Below, in pieces: positions 51,268 through 60,579 of a DNA stretch of 64,000 nt. Both the position numbers and the translations under genes were made by a program. The stretch is from Ancylomarina sp048268005. GTDB taxonomy: Bacteria; Bacteroidota; Bacteroidia; Bacteroidales; Marinifilaceae. Each line of letters opens with the position of its first letter. The stretch's first letter is position 1. The DNA is taken from assembly GCA_048268005.1 (NCBI GenBank), contig JBLWWJ010000001.1:434001-498000 (forward strand), read 5' to 3'. The notes beneath the pieces are model-generated. The model did no database searches, was not told where the DNA came from, and worked only from the letters and a program-made list of their open reading frames with translations.

Positions 51268-54200
51268 TTATTCTTTTGAGATATCATGAGATTTAAGAAA
51301 AGAAGCACCATTTTCGGAATTTGCAAGCTGTTTAAATTGCTTTGGTGTGTACTTATATTCCTTTTTAAAACATCTTGAGAAATATTTTGGATCATTAAAA
51401 CCGACATTAAACGCAATTTCAGAAATCGTGTAGTTGTGTTTCACTAGAATGAAAGCCGCTTTCTTTAATCTCAAGCATCGCATAAAGTCAACAAGGGTTT
51501 TGTTGGTTATGGACTGAAACCTACGATAGATATTTGAGTAACTCATACTCAATGCCTCAGATAAGTCCTCCAGTTTAAAATCAGGATTAGTTAAATTCTT
51601 CTCAAGTTCAATTAATACTGATTCAATAAATTTTTCATCAGGTGACTCAACCTCAGGGGCTTCAGTTTGAGTCAGCAATTCAGTTCTGTATTTTTGAATA
51701 AGGTTTTTATGAGATTCCAGAATGTTATTGACTTTAAATATCAGTTCTTTAACATTGAAAGGTTTGTTAATGTATTCTATGGCACCATATTTCAAGCCTT
51801 CCAATTTAGATTGAGTTGTATTACGAGCTGTTAAAAGGATAATCGGTATATGGCGTGTTGTTTTTGTATTCTTTAATTCTTTGCAAAGAGAAATGCCATC
51901 CATAATAGGCATCATGATATCACTTATAATGAGGTCGATTTTGTTTGCCTTCAATACTGGTAGGGCTTCTTTTCCATTTTCAGCAGTGAATACATTATAA
52001 AATGGACTAAAAGTCTCTTTTAAAAGCAATAACATTTCATAATTATCTTCCACAATTAGGAGATGAATCTTGCTGTTGGAATTTACGCTTGGTGTGTAAA
52101 GATCTTCTTTATTCAAGTTCTCATCTTGCCTAATAGCCTGAAGTGGTTTGTTGTTGATTATTTCTTCTGTTTTTAAGTGCTTATTACCTAAAGGGAGCAA
52201 TAAGGTGAATTTAGTACCTTGGTTGAGAGTAGAGTCAACCTTTATTTCTCCTCTATGAAGGGTAATTAATTCCTTACTTAGAGCAAGCCCAATACCGGTG
52301 CCTCCAACTGCTCGTCCTTCTTTCGACTGATAAAACATATCAAAAATAGTGTTAAGATTTTCTTCTGAAATACCAATTCCGGTATCGGACACATTGATGT
52401 TGATATGAGATTCATTACATTCAATATTGAATAGAATTTGTCCTTCACGGGGAGTGAATTTAAACGCATTTGACAGTAAGTTGTAGATGATATGTTCAAG
52501 CTTCTCTTTATCATACCAAAGCATGATATCATTTTGTTTCGATTCAAATACAAAATCGATATGTTTAAATCTTGCTTGTTCGGTAAAGGATAGAGCTATA
52601 GTTTGGCAATGTGAGTGAATATTATTCTCACTTGCACGTAATTGTAACTTACCCAATTCTCGGTTTCTTACAGTCATTAATTCAAGTGCAATACGCGATA
52701 GGCGTTTAGCGTTGTTATGAATCACATTCAAACGTTGTTTTAATAGGAGGTTACCTTCAGCTCTCTCAATCATATTTTCTATTGGAGCCATAATAAGCGT
52801 AAGGGGTGTTTGAATTTCATGCGACATTTTTGCGAAGAAATTCATTTTCATGGCATAGAGTTCATTGTTTTTCTCATTTTGCCATTCTTCCAGCATGAGT
52901 TTCTTCTTTAATCGGGCCCACATTATAGAATAACGAATGATGAAAAAGAGAGCAATGATTACAGCAAGACTGTAGATTGTGTATGCCCACCATCTTTGCC
53001 ATAGGGGAGACAAAACGCTCACTTGTATGGATTGAGGTTTAATATCCCAAAGGTTTCTTTTGGTTCCTGCTTTTACCTCGAACGTGTAATCTCCGTATGG
53101 GATATTGGTATAGGTTGCAATTCGATTGTTTTCTGTTGTAATCCAGTTTTTATTGAACCCCTTTAATCGATACGCATAAAAGTAATTGGGATCCAGATGA
53201 TCATTAATCACAGAAAATTGAAAGGAAAATGAAGTCTGTTTGTGATTTAATTGAATCGATTTTAGGTGTTCAATTCCTTCTGATAATTGTTCTGGAATAA
53301 TCTCGTTGGCATCTCTATTTACAATCTCTAATTGATTGATTCTTAGTTGGAATTCTTTTTTGCTGGTTTTCATCTTATTCGGATCGAAAAAATTGACTCC
53401 ACCAACACCACCAAAATAGATCAGTCCGTTTGGGTTAATACTAGCACTTCCAGATAGGTAGTTATCTTTTAAAGTGCCATTTTTCCAGGTGTATGTATAA
53501 ACATGTTTCGTATTTAAATTTAGATGAGAAATACCATTAGTTTTTGAGAGCCATAAATCAGAACTATCAGCTACCACAATAGCTATTCCCCCATGTAATT
53601 CTTCGTTACTGAAACCTTTAATAGGTTCTGCTAACTTGGTTTTAAGATTGAATTTAATCAATTTAGAGTAGGAGTTGAGTAGATACAAATAACCATTTAA
53701 ATTCGCTACACCGTGAGTGACGCTACTTTCCATTTGATTATTAGACTTCGATAATTTGTAGGTTGCGAAATTTGATTTCTCAAAATACTCATTCTCATTA
53801 AATAGGCAGACACCGCCCTGAAACATACCAATCCATAATTGATCGTTTTCATCTTCCAAAAAAAATTCAGCAATACTACCACTAAGCCCATTCTGATTAT
53901 TAGGGAAAAAAGCAATTTGTTTATTGAAGTCCGAAAACACAAAGATTCCAAGATTGGTCCCTACCCAGATGCGGTTTTTTTTGTCGATATATAAGGATCT
54001 CACATCAGTAGCAATTTGCCTTTTTTCGTTTTTAATTTGTATCGGTTTGAATTGATCTGTCCTGGCATTGTAAAAACAAAGTCCATTTAGGTAGGTGCCT
54101 ATCCATTTATTTTTAGACTGGTCCTCAACAATGGATTGAATGTAATTCCCGCTCAGGCCCTTGCTCGATTTTGAATTGGAAATAAATTGTTTGATGGCCT

Positions 54201-55362
54201 TACCTTGTTTGTTTATTACAGTTATACCTTCACCATCTGTACCCAACCAAAGCTTCCCATCTTTACAATTTAACATGGATAGAACACGTGTTGGCGATCC
54301 TGATAAGCTTCCGCTGTAATACCCTACGGTTGACGATTCGTGAGGTAAAATATTGATGTTACCATAATTGGTGAAAATCCAGATGTCATTATTACGTGTT
54401 TCTCCCAAACCAATAACTGTATTGCTTTGAAGTGAGAATTTGTTCGTTTTGGAGTGTTTATATATTTTGATTTCTTTCGTTTCAGGATTAGCCTGACAAA
54501 GGCCACCCCCATCGGTTCCTGCCCAGATAATACCTTTGCTATCTCTAAAAATTCGAATAATCATATTAGTAGGGATAAATTTGGACGACGGTGCACGCTT
54601 ATGAAATCTTTCGAAGACTTTCTCTGTTGTATCGTAGAAGAAAAGACCATAAAGTTCCGTACCAATCCATAAGTTGCCATTTTTGTCCGTAGTCAGTATA
54701 ACCGTATTCGCAGCGTTATTGTATGGAAGTTTTAATTGCGTATAGGTCATTGTAGAAATATCTCCACGAAACACCCGACCATGGCTGGTGCTGAACCATA
54801 CAATATTGTTTGCTCCCTCAGATATAGATGTAATGGTTTCGTTTGGTGATTTTATATCAAATTGAACATGTGTAGAGTCAGATAAGGATTGCCCAATTAG
54901 CGTTCCAAAATTACTTCCTACCCAAAGTCTGGAGTCACCAATAGCTAGCGATTCAAGATTTTGGTGTTCTTTTAAGTTCTGTATACTAGAATATATAGGC
55001 TTAAATTTCCCCGAGGTTAAAAGCCTTGAAATATGTCCCTTTTTAGAGACACACCAAATTCTATTATTTTCGTCTTTGATGATGTTTAGGATAGATGATG
55101 GGCTTGCATTTTTCCCCATGATCTCAGAAAATGGATAGGCTTTATAATCGTAACCATCGAAACGAAGAATACCACGAACTGAATTGAGCCATAAGTAGCC
55201 CAAAGAATCTTCAATTACATTACTAGCATTGGTTTGTTGTCTTTCTACTTCAGCACTTAGATGAATAAAATTAGTTGATTCATCAGCAAATGAAAAGAAA
55301 TAAGAGTGAACGACTAGAATAAGTAGAATGAGTTTTCTTCGATGAGTATTCACTTTTGTCAT
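51268..55362 (-). CDS. Hybrid two-component system sensor-regulator (HTCS)
   Basis: 1364 residues. Signal (KLILLILVVHSYFFSFA), a periplasmic sensor of repeated two-component propeller blades (about 30-680; LWLNSVRGILRFDGYDYKAYPF and many IWxGTxxGL units), a Y_Y_Y domain (about 700-780; FYAYRLKGFNKNWITTENNRIATYTNIPYGDYTFEVKA), one membrane helix (about 790-812), HisKA with H-box MSHEIQTPLTLI (about 847), HATPase_c (NLLSNAFKFTP, DTGIGIS, GGTGIGLALSKEL), a receiver (LIISDIMMPIMDG, Asp about 1144; INKPF) and an AraC-type helix-turn-helix (about 1255-1357). Such regulators read a breakdown product in the periplasm and switch on the adjacent SusCD locus. Its target site may be one of the repeats noted at 51153 or 55487. 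Confidence 0.97.
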   Translation of the reverse strand: MTKVNTHRRKLILLILVVHSYFFSFADESTNFIHLSAEVERQQTNASNVIEDSLGYLWLNSVRGILRFDGYDYKAYPFSEIMGKNASPSSILNIIKDENNRIWCVSKKGHISRLLTSGKFKPIYSSIQNLKEHQNLESLAIGDSRLWVGSNFGTLIGQSLSDSTHVQFDIKSPNETITSISEGANNIVWFSTSHGRVFRGDISTMTYTQLKLPYNNAANTVILTTDKNGNLWIGTELYGLFFYDTTEKVFERFHKRAPSSKFIPTNMIIRIFRDSKGIIWAGTDGGGLCQANPETKEIKIYKHSKTNKFSLQSNTVIGLGETRNNDIWIFTNYGNINILPHESSTVGYYSGSLSGSPTRVLSMLNCKDGKLWLGTDGEGITVINKQGKAIKQFISNSKSSKGLSGNYIQSIVEDQSKNKWIGTYLNGLCFYNARTDQFKPIQIKNEKRQIATDVRSLYIDKKNRIWVGTNLGIFVFSDFNKQIAFFPNNQNGLSGSIAEFFLEDENDQLWIGMFQGGVCLFNENEYFEKSNFATYKLSKSNNQMESSVTHGVANLNGYLYLLNSYSKLIKFNLKTKLAEPIKGFSNEELHGGIAIVVADSSDLWLSKTNGISHLNLNTKHVYTYTWKNGTLKDNYLSGSASINPNGLIYFGGVGGVNFFDPNKMKTSKKEFQLRINQLEIVNRDANEIIPEQLSEGIEHLKSIQLNHKQTSFSFQFSVINDHLDPNYFYAYRLKGFNKNWITTENNRIATYTNIPYGDYTFEVKAGTKRNLWDIKPQSIQVSVLSPLWQRWWAYTIYSLAVIIALFFIIRYSIMWARLKKKLMLEEWQNEKNNELYAMKMNFFAKMSHEIQTPLTLIMAPIENMIERAEGNLLLKQRLNVIHNNAKRLSRIALELMTVRNRELGKLQLRASENNIHSHCQTIALSFTEQARFKHIDFVFESKQNDIMLWYDKEKLEHIIYNLLSNAFKFTPREGQILFNIECNESHININVSDTGIGISEENLNTIFDMFYQSKEGRAVGGTGIGLALSKELITLHRGEIKVDSTLNQGTKFTLLLPLGNKHLKTEEIINNKPLQAIRQDENLNKEDLYTPSVNSNSKIHLLIVEDNYEMLLLLKETFSPFYNVFTAENGKEALPVLKANKIDLIISDIMMPIMDGISLCKELKNTKTTRHIPIILLTARNTTQSKLEGLKYGAIEYINKPFNVKELIFKVNNILESHKNLIQKYRTELLTQTEAPEVESPDEKFIESVLIELEKNLTNPDFKLEDLSEALSMSYSNIYRRFQSITNKTLVDFMRCLRLKKAAFILVKHNYTISEIAFNVGFNDPKYFSRCFKKEYKYTPKQFKQLANSENGASFLKSHDISKE

Positions 55363-55486
55363 ATGGGTTAGTTTCTAGGTTTTGGGATAAAACAAAAATA
55401 GATATCTATAGTAATCCTACCAAGCAAAAATCAAACAAATAATAAATGCTGATTAGTTGTATTGGGTTGATATATAGTATGATGGA

Positions 55487-55524
55487 AAAATGTCTACCTA
55501 TTAGCTCAAAATGTCCACTTTATT
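55487..55524. promoter_or_regulatory. Direct repeat AAAATGTC, 21-base period
   Basis: AAAATGTCTACCTATTA at 55487 and AAAATGTCCACTTTATT at 55508: identical first eight bases spaced exactly 21 bases, two helix turns, the layout expected for an AraC-type binding site. It lies in the 362-base gap between the HTCS (about 125 bases before its ATG) and the DUF3472 gene (about 200 bases before its ATG). No other feature is seen in that gap. Confidence 0.5.
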
Positions 55525-55724
55525 ATAATATCTAATCACCACTTTTGGGTGTCACAAAATTAGACTTGAATACACATAGAAGAATTTAATAGTAAATCCT
55601 TTTTGTAATGTAAAGAAGTTAAATGTAGGCCTCTTGATCCACACGCAGGAGGTCTGCATAATTTTAGAGATGACAATAGTCAATGTTGTTCCCGAAAGGG
55701 AGAAATAAAAAAAAAAGAACAATA

Positions 55725-57056
55725 ATGAAATTTAAAACTTGTTTTGTTTTAGTATTACTTCTAGCCATACAGATTCTAATGGCATGCTCTTCTACTTCTC
55801 AATCTGATAGTGATGATAAAAACAAGCCTCGTTTGAATGAGCTTAAGATAAATATCCCATTGAAAGGGAATACCTGGATTGTTGACGATGTTTCTTTAAA
55901 CAAGAGTATGATCACTGATCAAGGCCTAAAAAAATGGTCGAAACAATCATCTCTAATTCGAACTTTTGTTAGGTTGAATTCAACAGGGAAGTTGAGTTTG
56001 GGATTAAAAGCTAAATCACTAAAAGGAAGTTCTGTCGTTCGAATTTCAATAGGAGAGGTTGCCAAAGAAATTACAATTGATAGTAAGGAATTTGAAGTCA
56101 TTCCAGTCGGTTATTTTGATATTCCAGAGGAAGGTTACATTCAGATTGATATGCAAGCTGTTTCAAAAACAAGCGATTATTATGGAGAGGTTTCTCAGCT
56201 TCTTATTGGTGGAGAAGCAACATCAACTGGTACCGATTTTGTGAAAGAAGATTTTTACTGGGGGCGACGTGGGCCATCGGTTCATTTATCGTACACAGTG
56301 CCAGAAATAGCCGGAGACATACGTTGGTTTTATAACGAAATTGAAGTGTCTGAGGGAAATGATGTGATTGGGTCCTATTATATGGCCAATGGTTTTGGTG
56401 AAGGTTATTTTGGTATTCAAGTGAATTCTGAAAGGGAACGACGAATTCTATTTTCAGTTTGGAGTCCTTTTGTGACAGATAATCCCAATGATATTCCTGA
56501 TGAGGATAAGATAAAGTTGTTGAAAAAAGGAGATGAGGTGAAAACGGGTGAGTTTGGTAACGAAGGATCCGGTGGTCAAAGCTACAAAGTGTACAATTGG
56601 AAAACCGGAAATAAATACCGCTTTCTTTTAGGAGCCAAACCTAGTCTTGATAACTCGACAGATTACACGGCTTATTTTTATGCGCCGGAAATCGGTAAAT
56701 GGGAATTGATTGCGAGTTTTAGACGCCCTAAGACCTCAACTTACGTAACGCGTCCTCATTCATTTCTTGAGAATTTTATGACAGAAATGGGGCAGTTTAC
56801 CCGTAAAGGAATATACTCAAATCAGTGGGTGAGAAATACAGATGGTAAATGGTTTGAGCTTACTGAGGCGAAGTTTACTGCAGATGCCACGGCTCGTAAA
56901 AATTCTCGATTAGATTATGCGGGAGGTGCAGAAGAAACACATTTTTTTCTTAAAAACTGTGGATTCTTCAGCGATAGAACAACGATGGGCTCATTTTTTA
57001 AAAGAAGTGAATTGGGAATAGAGCCCTCTGTAGATATTGAAAAATTACCCTTATAA
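55725..57056 (+). CDS. DUF3472 domain lipoprotein
   Basis: 443 residues from ATG 55725, giving the signal VLVLLLAIQILMAC with lipobox Cys21; the ATG at 55683 adds a non-homologous leader. A beta-sandwich at about 30-180 (DUF5077-like) precedes the DUF3472 part (YWGRRGPSVHLSYTVPE, GSYYMANGFGEGYFGIQVNSERERRILFSVWSPF, GQSYKVYNWKTGNKYRFLLGA, RRPKTSTYVTRPHSFLENFMTEMGQFTRKG). DUF3472 proteins recur in glycan-use loci, probably binding or processing substrate at the surface; the activity is unknown. It is the first of the + strand group that continues to the sulfatase and GH20. Confidence 0.85.
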   Translation: MKFKTCFVLVLLLAIQILMACSSTSQSDSDDKNKPRLNELKINIPLKGNTWIVDDVSLNKSMITDQGLKKWSKQSSLIRTFVRLNSTGKLSLGLKAKSLKGSSVVRISIGEVAKEITIDSKEFEVIPVGYFDIPEEGYIQIDMQAVSKTSDYYGEVSQLLIGGEATSTGTDFVKEDFYWGRRGPSVHLSYTVPEIAGDIRWFYNEIEVSEGNDVIGSYYMANGFGEGYFGIQVNSERERRILFSVWSPFVTDNPNDIPDEDKIKLLKKGDEVKTGEFGNEGSGGQSYKVYNWKTGNKYRFLLGAKPSLDNSTDYTAYFYAPEIGKWELIASFRRPKTSTYVTRPHSFLENFMTEMGQFTRKGIYSNQWVRNTDGKWFELTEAKFTADATARKNSRLDYAGGAEETHFFLKNCGFFSDRTTMGSFFKRSELGIEPSVDIEKLPL

Positions 57057-57177
57057 TTTTTTTTACATAGATGTAGTTAGTTAATGGAGGAGATGAAAAC
57101 GGAAAATAGGTTTGGTAGCTTTTATAAATGGTTTTGGTTTAAATCTCCTCTTTTATTTTAGTAAATGTAAATAGTGG

Positions 57178-57207
57178 GAAAAGCTGATCTTTAGGATCGG
57201 CTTTTTC
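57178..57207 (+). terminator. Terminator of the DUF3472 gene
   Basis: GAAAAGCTGATC / GATCGGCTTTTTC hairpin (one T-G pair) ending in a T run, 122 bases after the stop. The 284-base gap 57057-57340 has no gene. Confidence 0.75.
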
Positions 57208-57340
57208 ACAATTTTTCCATTTTAAGTGATTTTTTTGAAAGAATAGCACTTCATTTTGTCATAATATTTATCTGATTATTATAAAATGTTTAATGGTAGG
57301 TGCTAACAGAATTTAAGTTTAACCCACTAATAAATTAATA

Positions 57341-58900
57341 ATGAAACCACTTTACCCGTCCAACCCCGTTTATTGTTTTCTTTTCCTACTTGTTTTCTTT
57401 GTAGGGTGTTCAAAAGAGGATTCTCCGGAAATAGAAGAAGCTGTGCCAGAAGAGGAAACCTTTAACTACAGCTCTTCGGCTAAATATAATTTGAATGTCG
57501 TTTATTTTCTTCCTACTGATGTTGAAGAAAGAAAAGATTCTCATCGCAGACTGAGTGAAATCCTTTTGCATGGACAGGAATTTTTTAAGAACAATATGCA
57601 GGAGTATGGCTTTGGAGATAAGACTTATAATATGCTTGTTGATAAAGTAAAGGATAGAGTGAAAATCATTTATATCGAAGGTAAGTATCCAACTGCAAAT
57701 TACCCTTATGAGGGTGGAGGTGCCAAAATAATTGAGGAAGTAGATGCTTACTTTGCTGCCAATGCAGATGAAAAAAATAGTGATCACACCCTTATTCTTA
57801 CTCCGGTTACGGATCATGATAATCCGGATGTTCCTTTTTATGGCTGGGGACGTTACTGCTTTGCTCTGGATTATACCGAGATGGATGTCAAATTCTTCGG
57901 AGAGAATAGTAAGAGAGGAAATGATGCTACCAAATACATTGGCGGTTTATTGCATGAACTTGGGCATGGCCTAAACCTTCCGCATAATAAAGAGAAGGTG
58001 TCCGAGGTACATAAGTCAAATAAAGGCACAGCCTTAATGGGAAGTGGTAATTACACCTACGGAAAAACCCCTACTTTTTTAACTGAAGCCAGTTGTGCAA
58101 TACTTAATAATTGTCAGGTGATTAGTGATTTTGAGGATTCATTTTATACTTCAGCTTCTCTTCAGATGACCACTGTTTTGGCATCTTATAGCAATGGTGA
58201 GCTTAAAATATCCGGAACATTCAATACGGATAAGGATGTGAATTACGTTTGTTTTTACAATGATCCTGCGACTGATAATGCCGATTACGATGCGGTTACC
58301 TGGGCTTCTCCTGTAGAAGGAGAGAATGCCTTCAATATTTCTATGCCCATCAGTGAATTGCATCAAAAGGAGAATACGCCTTATGTTTTAAGATTGCGCT
58401 TTTGTCATTCTAATGGAGAGATCTCCAAGTTCTCATATTCCTACAGCTTGAAAAATGGTGAACCCATTATTGAATTTGGTGACAAAGAAAATTTTGACCG
58501 AACGCACTGGCAGATCATCGACTTCAGCTCCGAAGAAAATAAAGAATATGCAAGTTATGTTTTGGATGGTGATGCCAATACATTCTGGCATTCGCGATGG
58601 TCTCAGAATGCAACTTCTTACCCACATTATCTGACTATCGATATGGCCGATATACTAGACATATCTGGTTTCTCTTTTTTACAGCGAGATGGCATGCGAA
58701 AGGTGAAAGATATTGAAATAATGGTGAGTACGGATAATGCGCAGTGGGAGAGTATGGGGGATTTCCAATTGAAGGAAATCAATACCCTTCAGCATATTAA
58801 GCTTAATCAGAACACAAGTTTTCGTTATTTTAAAATCATTGCGAAATCAGCTTTTGATGGTCAGCAATATGCAGCAATGGCTGAGATCATGTGTTTTTAG
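57341..58900 (+). CDS. Metzincin-like zinc protease lipoprotein with F5/8 C-like domain
   Basis: 519 residues. Lipobox VGC (Cys23) after the signal. Catalytic zinc site HELGHGLNLPHN (His205, Glu206, His209, His215) with a Met-turn candidate ALMGSG (Met233) 18 residues on, the pattern of metzincins (HExxHxxGxxH), although the usual Gly is Asn. A middle beta-rich part (about 260-380) leads to a C-terminal F5/8-type C (CBM32-like) domain at about 390-519 (WQIIDFSSEENKEYASYVLDGDANTFWHSRW, PHYLTIDMADILDISGFSFLQRDG), which often binds galactose or amino sugars. It probably cuts glycoproteins at the surface, as other mucin-targeting proteases in such loci do. Substrate not proven. Confidence 0.82.
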   Translation: MKPLYPSNPVYCFLFLLVFFVGCSKEDSPEIEEAVPEEETFNYSSSAKYNLNVVYFLPTDVEERKDSHRRLSEILLHGQEFFKNNMQEYGFGDKTYNMLVDKVKDRVKIIYIEGKYPTANYPYEGGGAKIIEEVDAYFAANADEKNSDHTLILTPVTDHDNPDVPFYGWGRYCFALDYTEMDVKFFGENSKRGNDATKYIGGLLHELGHGLNLPHNKEKVSEVHKSNKGTALMGSGNYTYGKTPTFLTEASCAILNNCQVISDFEDSFYTSASLQMTTVLASYSNGELKISGTFNTDKDVNYVCFYNDPATDNADYDAVTWASPVEGENAFNISMPISELHQKENTPYVLRLRFCHSNGEISKFSYSYSLKNGEPIIEFGDKENFDRTHWQIIDFSSEENKEYASYVLDGDANTFWHSRWSQNATSYPHYLTIDMADILDISGFSFLQRDGMRKVKDIEIMVSTDNAQWESMGDFQLKEINTLQHIKLNQNTSFRYFKIIAKSAFDGQQYAAMAEIMCF

Positions 58901-58953
58901 ATTGATTTTCCGAGCCGGGAGTGGATACTAATATTTATCAGTATTAAGTGTAG

Positions 58954-60426
58954 GTGATTTTTTTATATTTGAAGTCTGTGAGTTTAAAAGGGAAAATATT
59001 CGGTTTAATACTGATACTTCTGCTTATTCTGGTGTATCGTTCAATTGAAAAATTGGATGTTTATACCTCAAAGGATTCGTATTGTATAAGCTGTCATGTG
59101 CATACTGATGCCGATCAGTCCTGGCTTTTATCCTCACACTATAAGACTGATTCTGGCGAACAAATTCATTGCGTTGATTGCCACCTTCCTCCTAAAGGAA
59201 ATGGAAATTACTGGCCTGAGAAAATTAAAGCTGGTTCTAAAGATCTTTATGCCTATTATTTTAAGGATCATGATAAAATCAATTGGGCTGAGAAATCAGA
59301 AATTGAAAATGCGGTTCGCTTTACAGCAAAATCGTCTTGTATCGATTGTCATCAAAACTTATTCCCGTTTGGCTTATCTGAAAAGGGGGAGAAAGCCCAT
59401 TTGTATTATCGGAGAAATGAAGCTGATTTGCATTGTATCAATTGTCACAAAGGTGTAGGACATGGTGATCATAAAGCCATGTATGAGGAAAATACGGCAT
59501 TTTTAAAACGTCAGGAGATTGTTAATGAGATTATTCATACTAAATCCACAAAAGTTGAGGGTTTTAAAAACTATATTGAATGCATTCCAGGTTCATCGGT
59601 CTCTTTCGATATGATGGCTATTCCATCTGGCTCTTTCGAAATGAAAATTTATGCTGATAATAATTTAAAAAAGAAGCCCATTAGTAGCAAGCATGTCAAG
59701 CTTTCATCCTTTTTTATGGCTAAAATTGAATTGACCTGGGATGCTTACCGGGCTTTTTTAACTGATGTGGAATCAGAAGGACGTGTACATGGTAGAATGG
59801 CAGATGATGATTTGGATGTCATAAGCGGGGCGACACCACCTTGGGGTGATCCTGCTCAGGGATGGGGTATGGGACAGCGGCCAGCCATCAGTATGACCTG
59901 GCAGGCAGCCCAGACGTATTGTAAGTGGCTTTCAAAGAAGACAGGGAAAACATACCGCTTACCTACCGAAGCCGAGTGGGAGTATGCTTGTGTTGTGAGC
60001 TCTAAGTCAGTGAGTGAATTGTCAGAAAAGGAGCTGGATAGTCTAATTATTTACAGAGATAATTCGAAAGGGAAAACACACTTGCCCGGAGGAATGAAAG
60101 CGAATCATTTCGGATTGGTTAATATGCTGGGGAATGTGAAAGAGTTTTGTTCAGATTGGTATACTGATCATCCTTTTGCAAATGAAAGTGAGTCACTTTT
60201 ATTCAATCCTCAAGGACCAGGTAAAGGGAAGGAGAGAGTCATAAAAGGAGGCTCATATCGATCTAATAAAAAACAAGTGCGAGCCAATTTTCGGGAAAGT
60301 ACGCAACATGATAAATGGCTGAAAACCGATCCTCAAATGCCTAAAAGTATCTGGTGGTATTCCGATTGCAGAGATGTGGGATTCCGACTGGTTTGCGAAT
60401 GGGACGGTGAGAATGAAAAGAAATAA
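58954..60426 (+). CDS. NapC/NirT-type tetraheme cytochrome fused to a SUMF1 domain
   Basis: 490 residues. It starts with GTG at 58954 or 58978; a TAG sits directly upstream at 58951, and no ATG precedes the membrane anchor (FGLILILLLILVYRS). Four CXXCH heme motifs at 44-48, 73-77, 129-133 and 161-165 give a NapC/NirT/NrfH-like membrane-anchored tetraheme head. A SUMF1/FGE-like domain at about 218-485 follows (MMAIPSGSFEM, YRLPTEAEWEYAC, GLVNMLGNVKEFCSDWY, VIKGGSYRSNKKQVRANFRES, DVGFRLVCEW). In true formylglycine-generating enzymes two copper-binding cysteines occupy the GGSYxC...C block; here the positions are Ser437 and Val442, so classic FGE activity is unlikely. Upstream of a Gfo/Idh enzyme and a sulfatase. 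Confidence 0.9.
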   Translation: MIFLYLKSVSLKGKIFGLILILLLILVYRSIEKLDVYTSKDSYCISCHVHTDADQSWLLSSHYKTDSGEQIHCVDCHLPPKGNGNYWPEKIKAGSKDLYAYYFKDHDKINWAEKSEIENAVRFTAKSSCIDCHQNLFPFGLSEKGEKAHLYYRRNEADLHCINCHKGVGHGDHKAMYEENTAFLKRQEIVNEIIHTKSTKVEGFKNYIECIPGSSVSFDMMAIPSGSFEMKIYADNNLKKKPISSKHVKLSSFFMAKIELTWDAYRAFLTDVESEGRVHGRMADDDLDVISGATPPWGDPAQGWGMGQRPAISMTWQAAQTYCKWLSKKTGKTYRLPTEAEWEYACVVSSKSVSELSEKELDSLIIYRDNSKGKTHLPGGMKANHFGLVNMLGNVKEFCSDWYTDHPFANESESLLFNPQGPGKGKERVIKGGSYRSNKKQVRANFRESTQHDKWLKTDPQMPKSIWWYSDCRDVGFRLVCEWDGENEKK

Positions 60427-60435
60427 ATAGGAATA

Positions 60436-60542
60436 TTAACCGCAAAGTTCGCTAAGTTTTACACGGAGTCCGCAAAGTGTTCATTGGTGTGTTTTGTAGT
60501 TCTTTGCGAACTTAGCGCTTCCTCTGCGTGCTTTGCGGTTAA
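60436..60542. repeat. Palindromic intergenic repeat, family A copy 2 (107 bp)
   Basis: TTAACCGCAAAG at the left end and CTTTGCGGTTAA at the right end, with inner GTTCGCTAAG / CTTAGCGAAC arms. The first 21 bases equal those of the copy at 32133-32241, 28 kb away. It fills the gap before the Gfo/Idh gene. Confidence 0.85.
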
Positions 60543-60579
60543 ATTTTTATACTCTATATAGTATTTTATTTTTTTGACA

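Noticed and set aside
57298..57308. AGGTGCTAACA, also at 44628-44638, as a third shared control word
   Set aside because: Eleven-base matches are expected by chance many times in 64 kb and the dyad that follows at 44642 is absent here.
58954..60426. Ordinary formylglycine-generating enzyme
   Set aside because: The two copper cysteines are Ser437 and Val442 and the N-terminal part is a heme protein.
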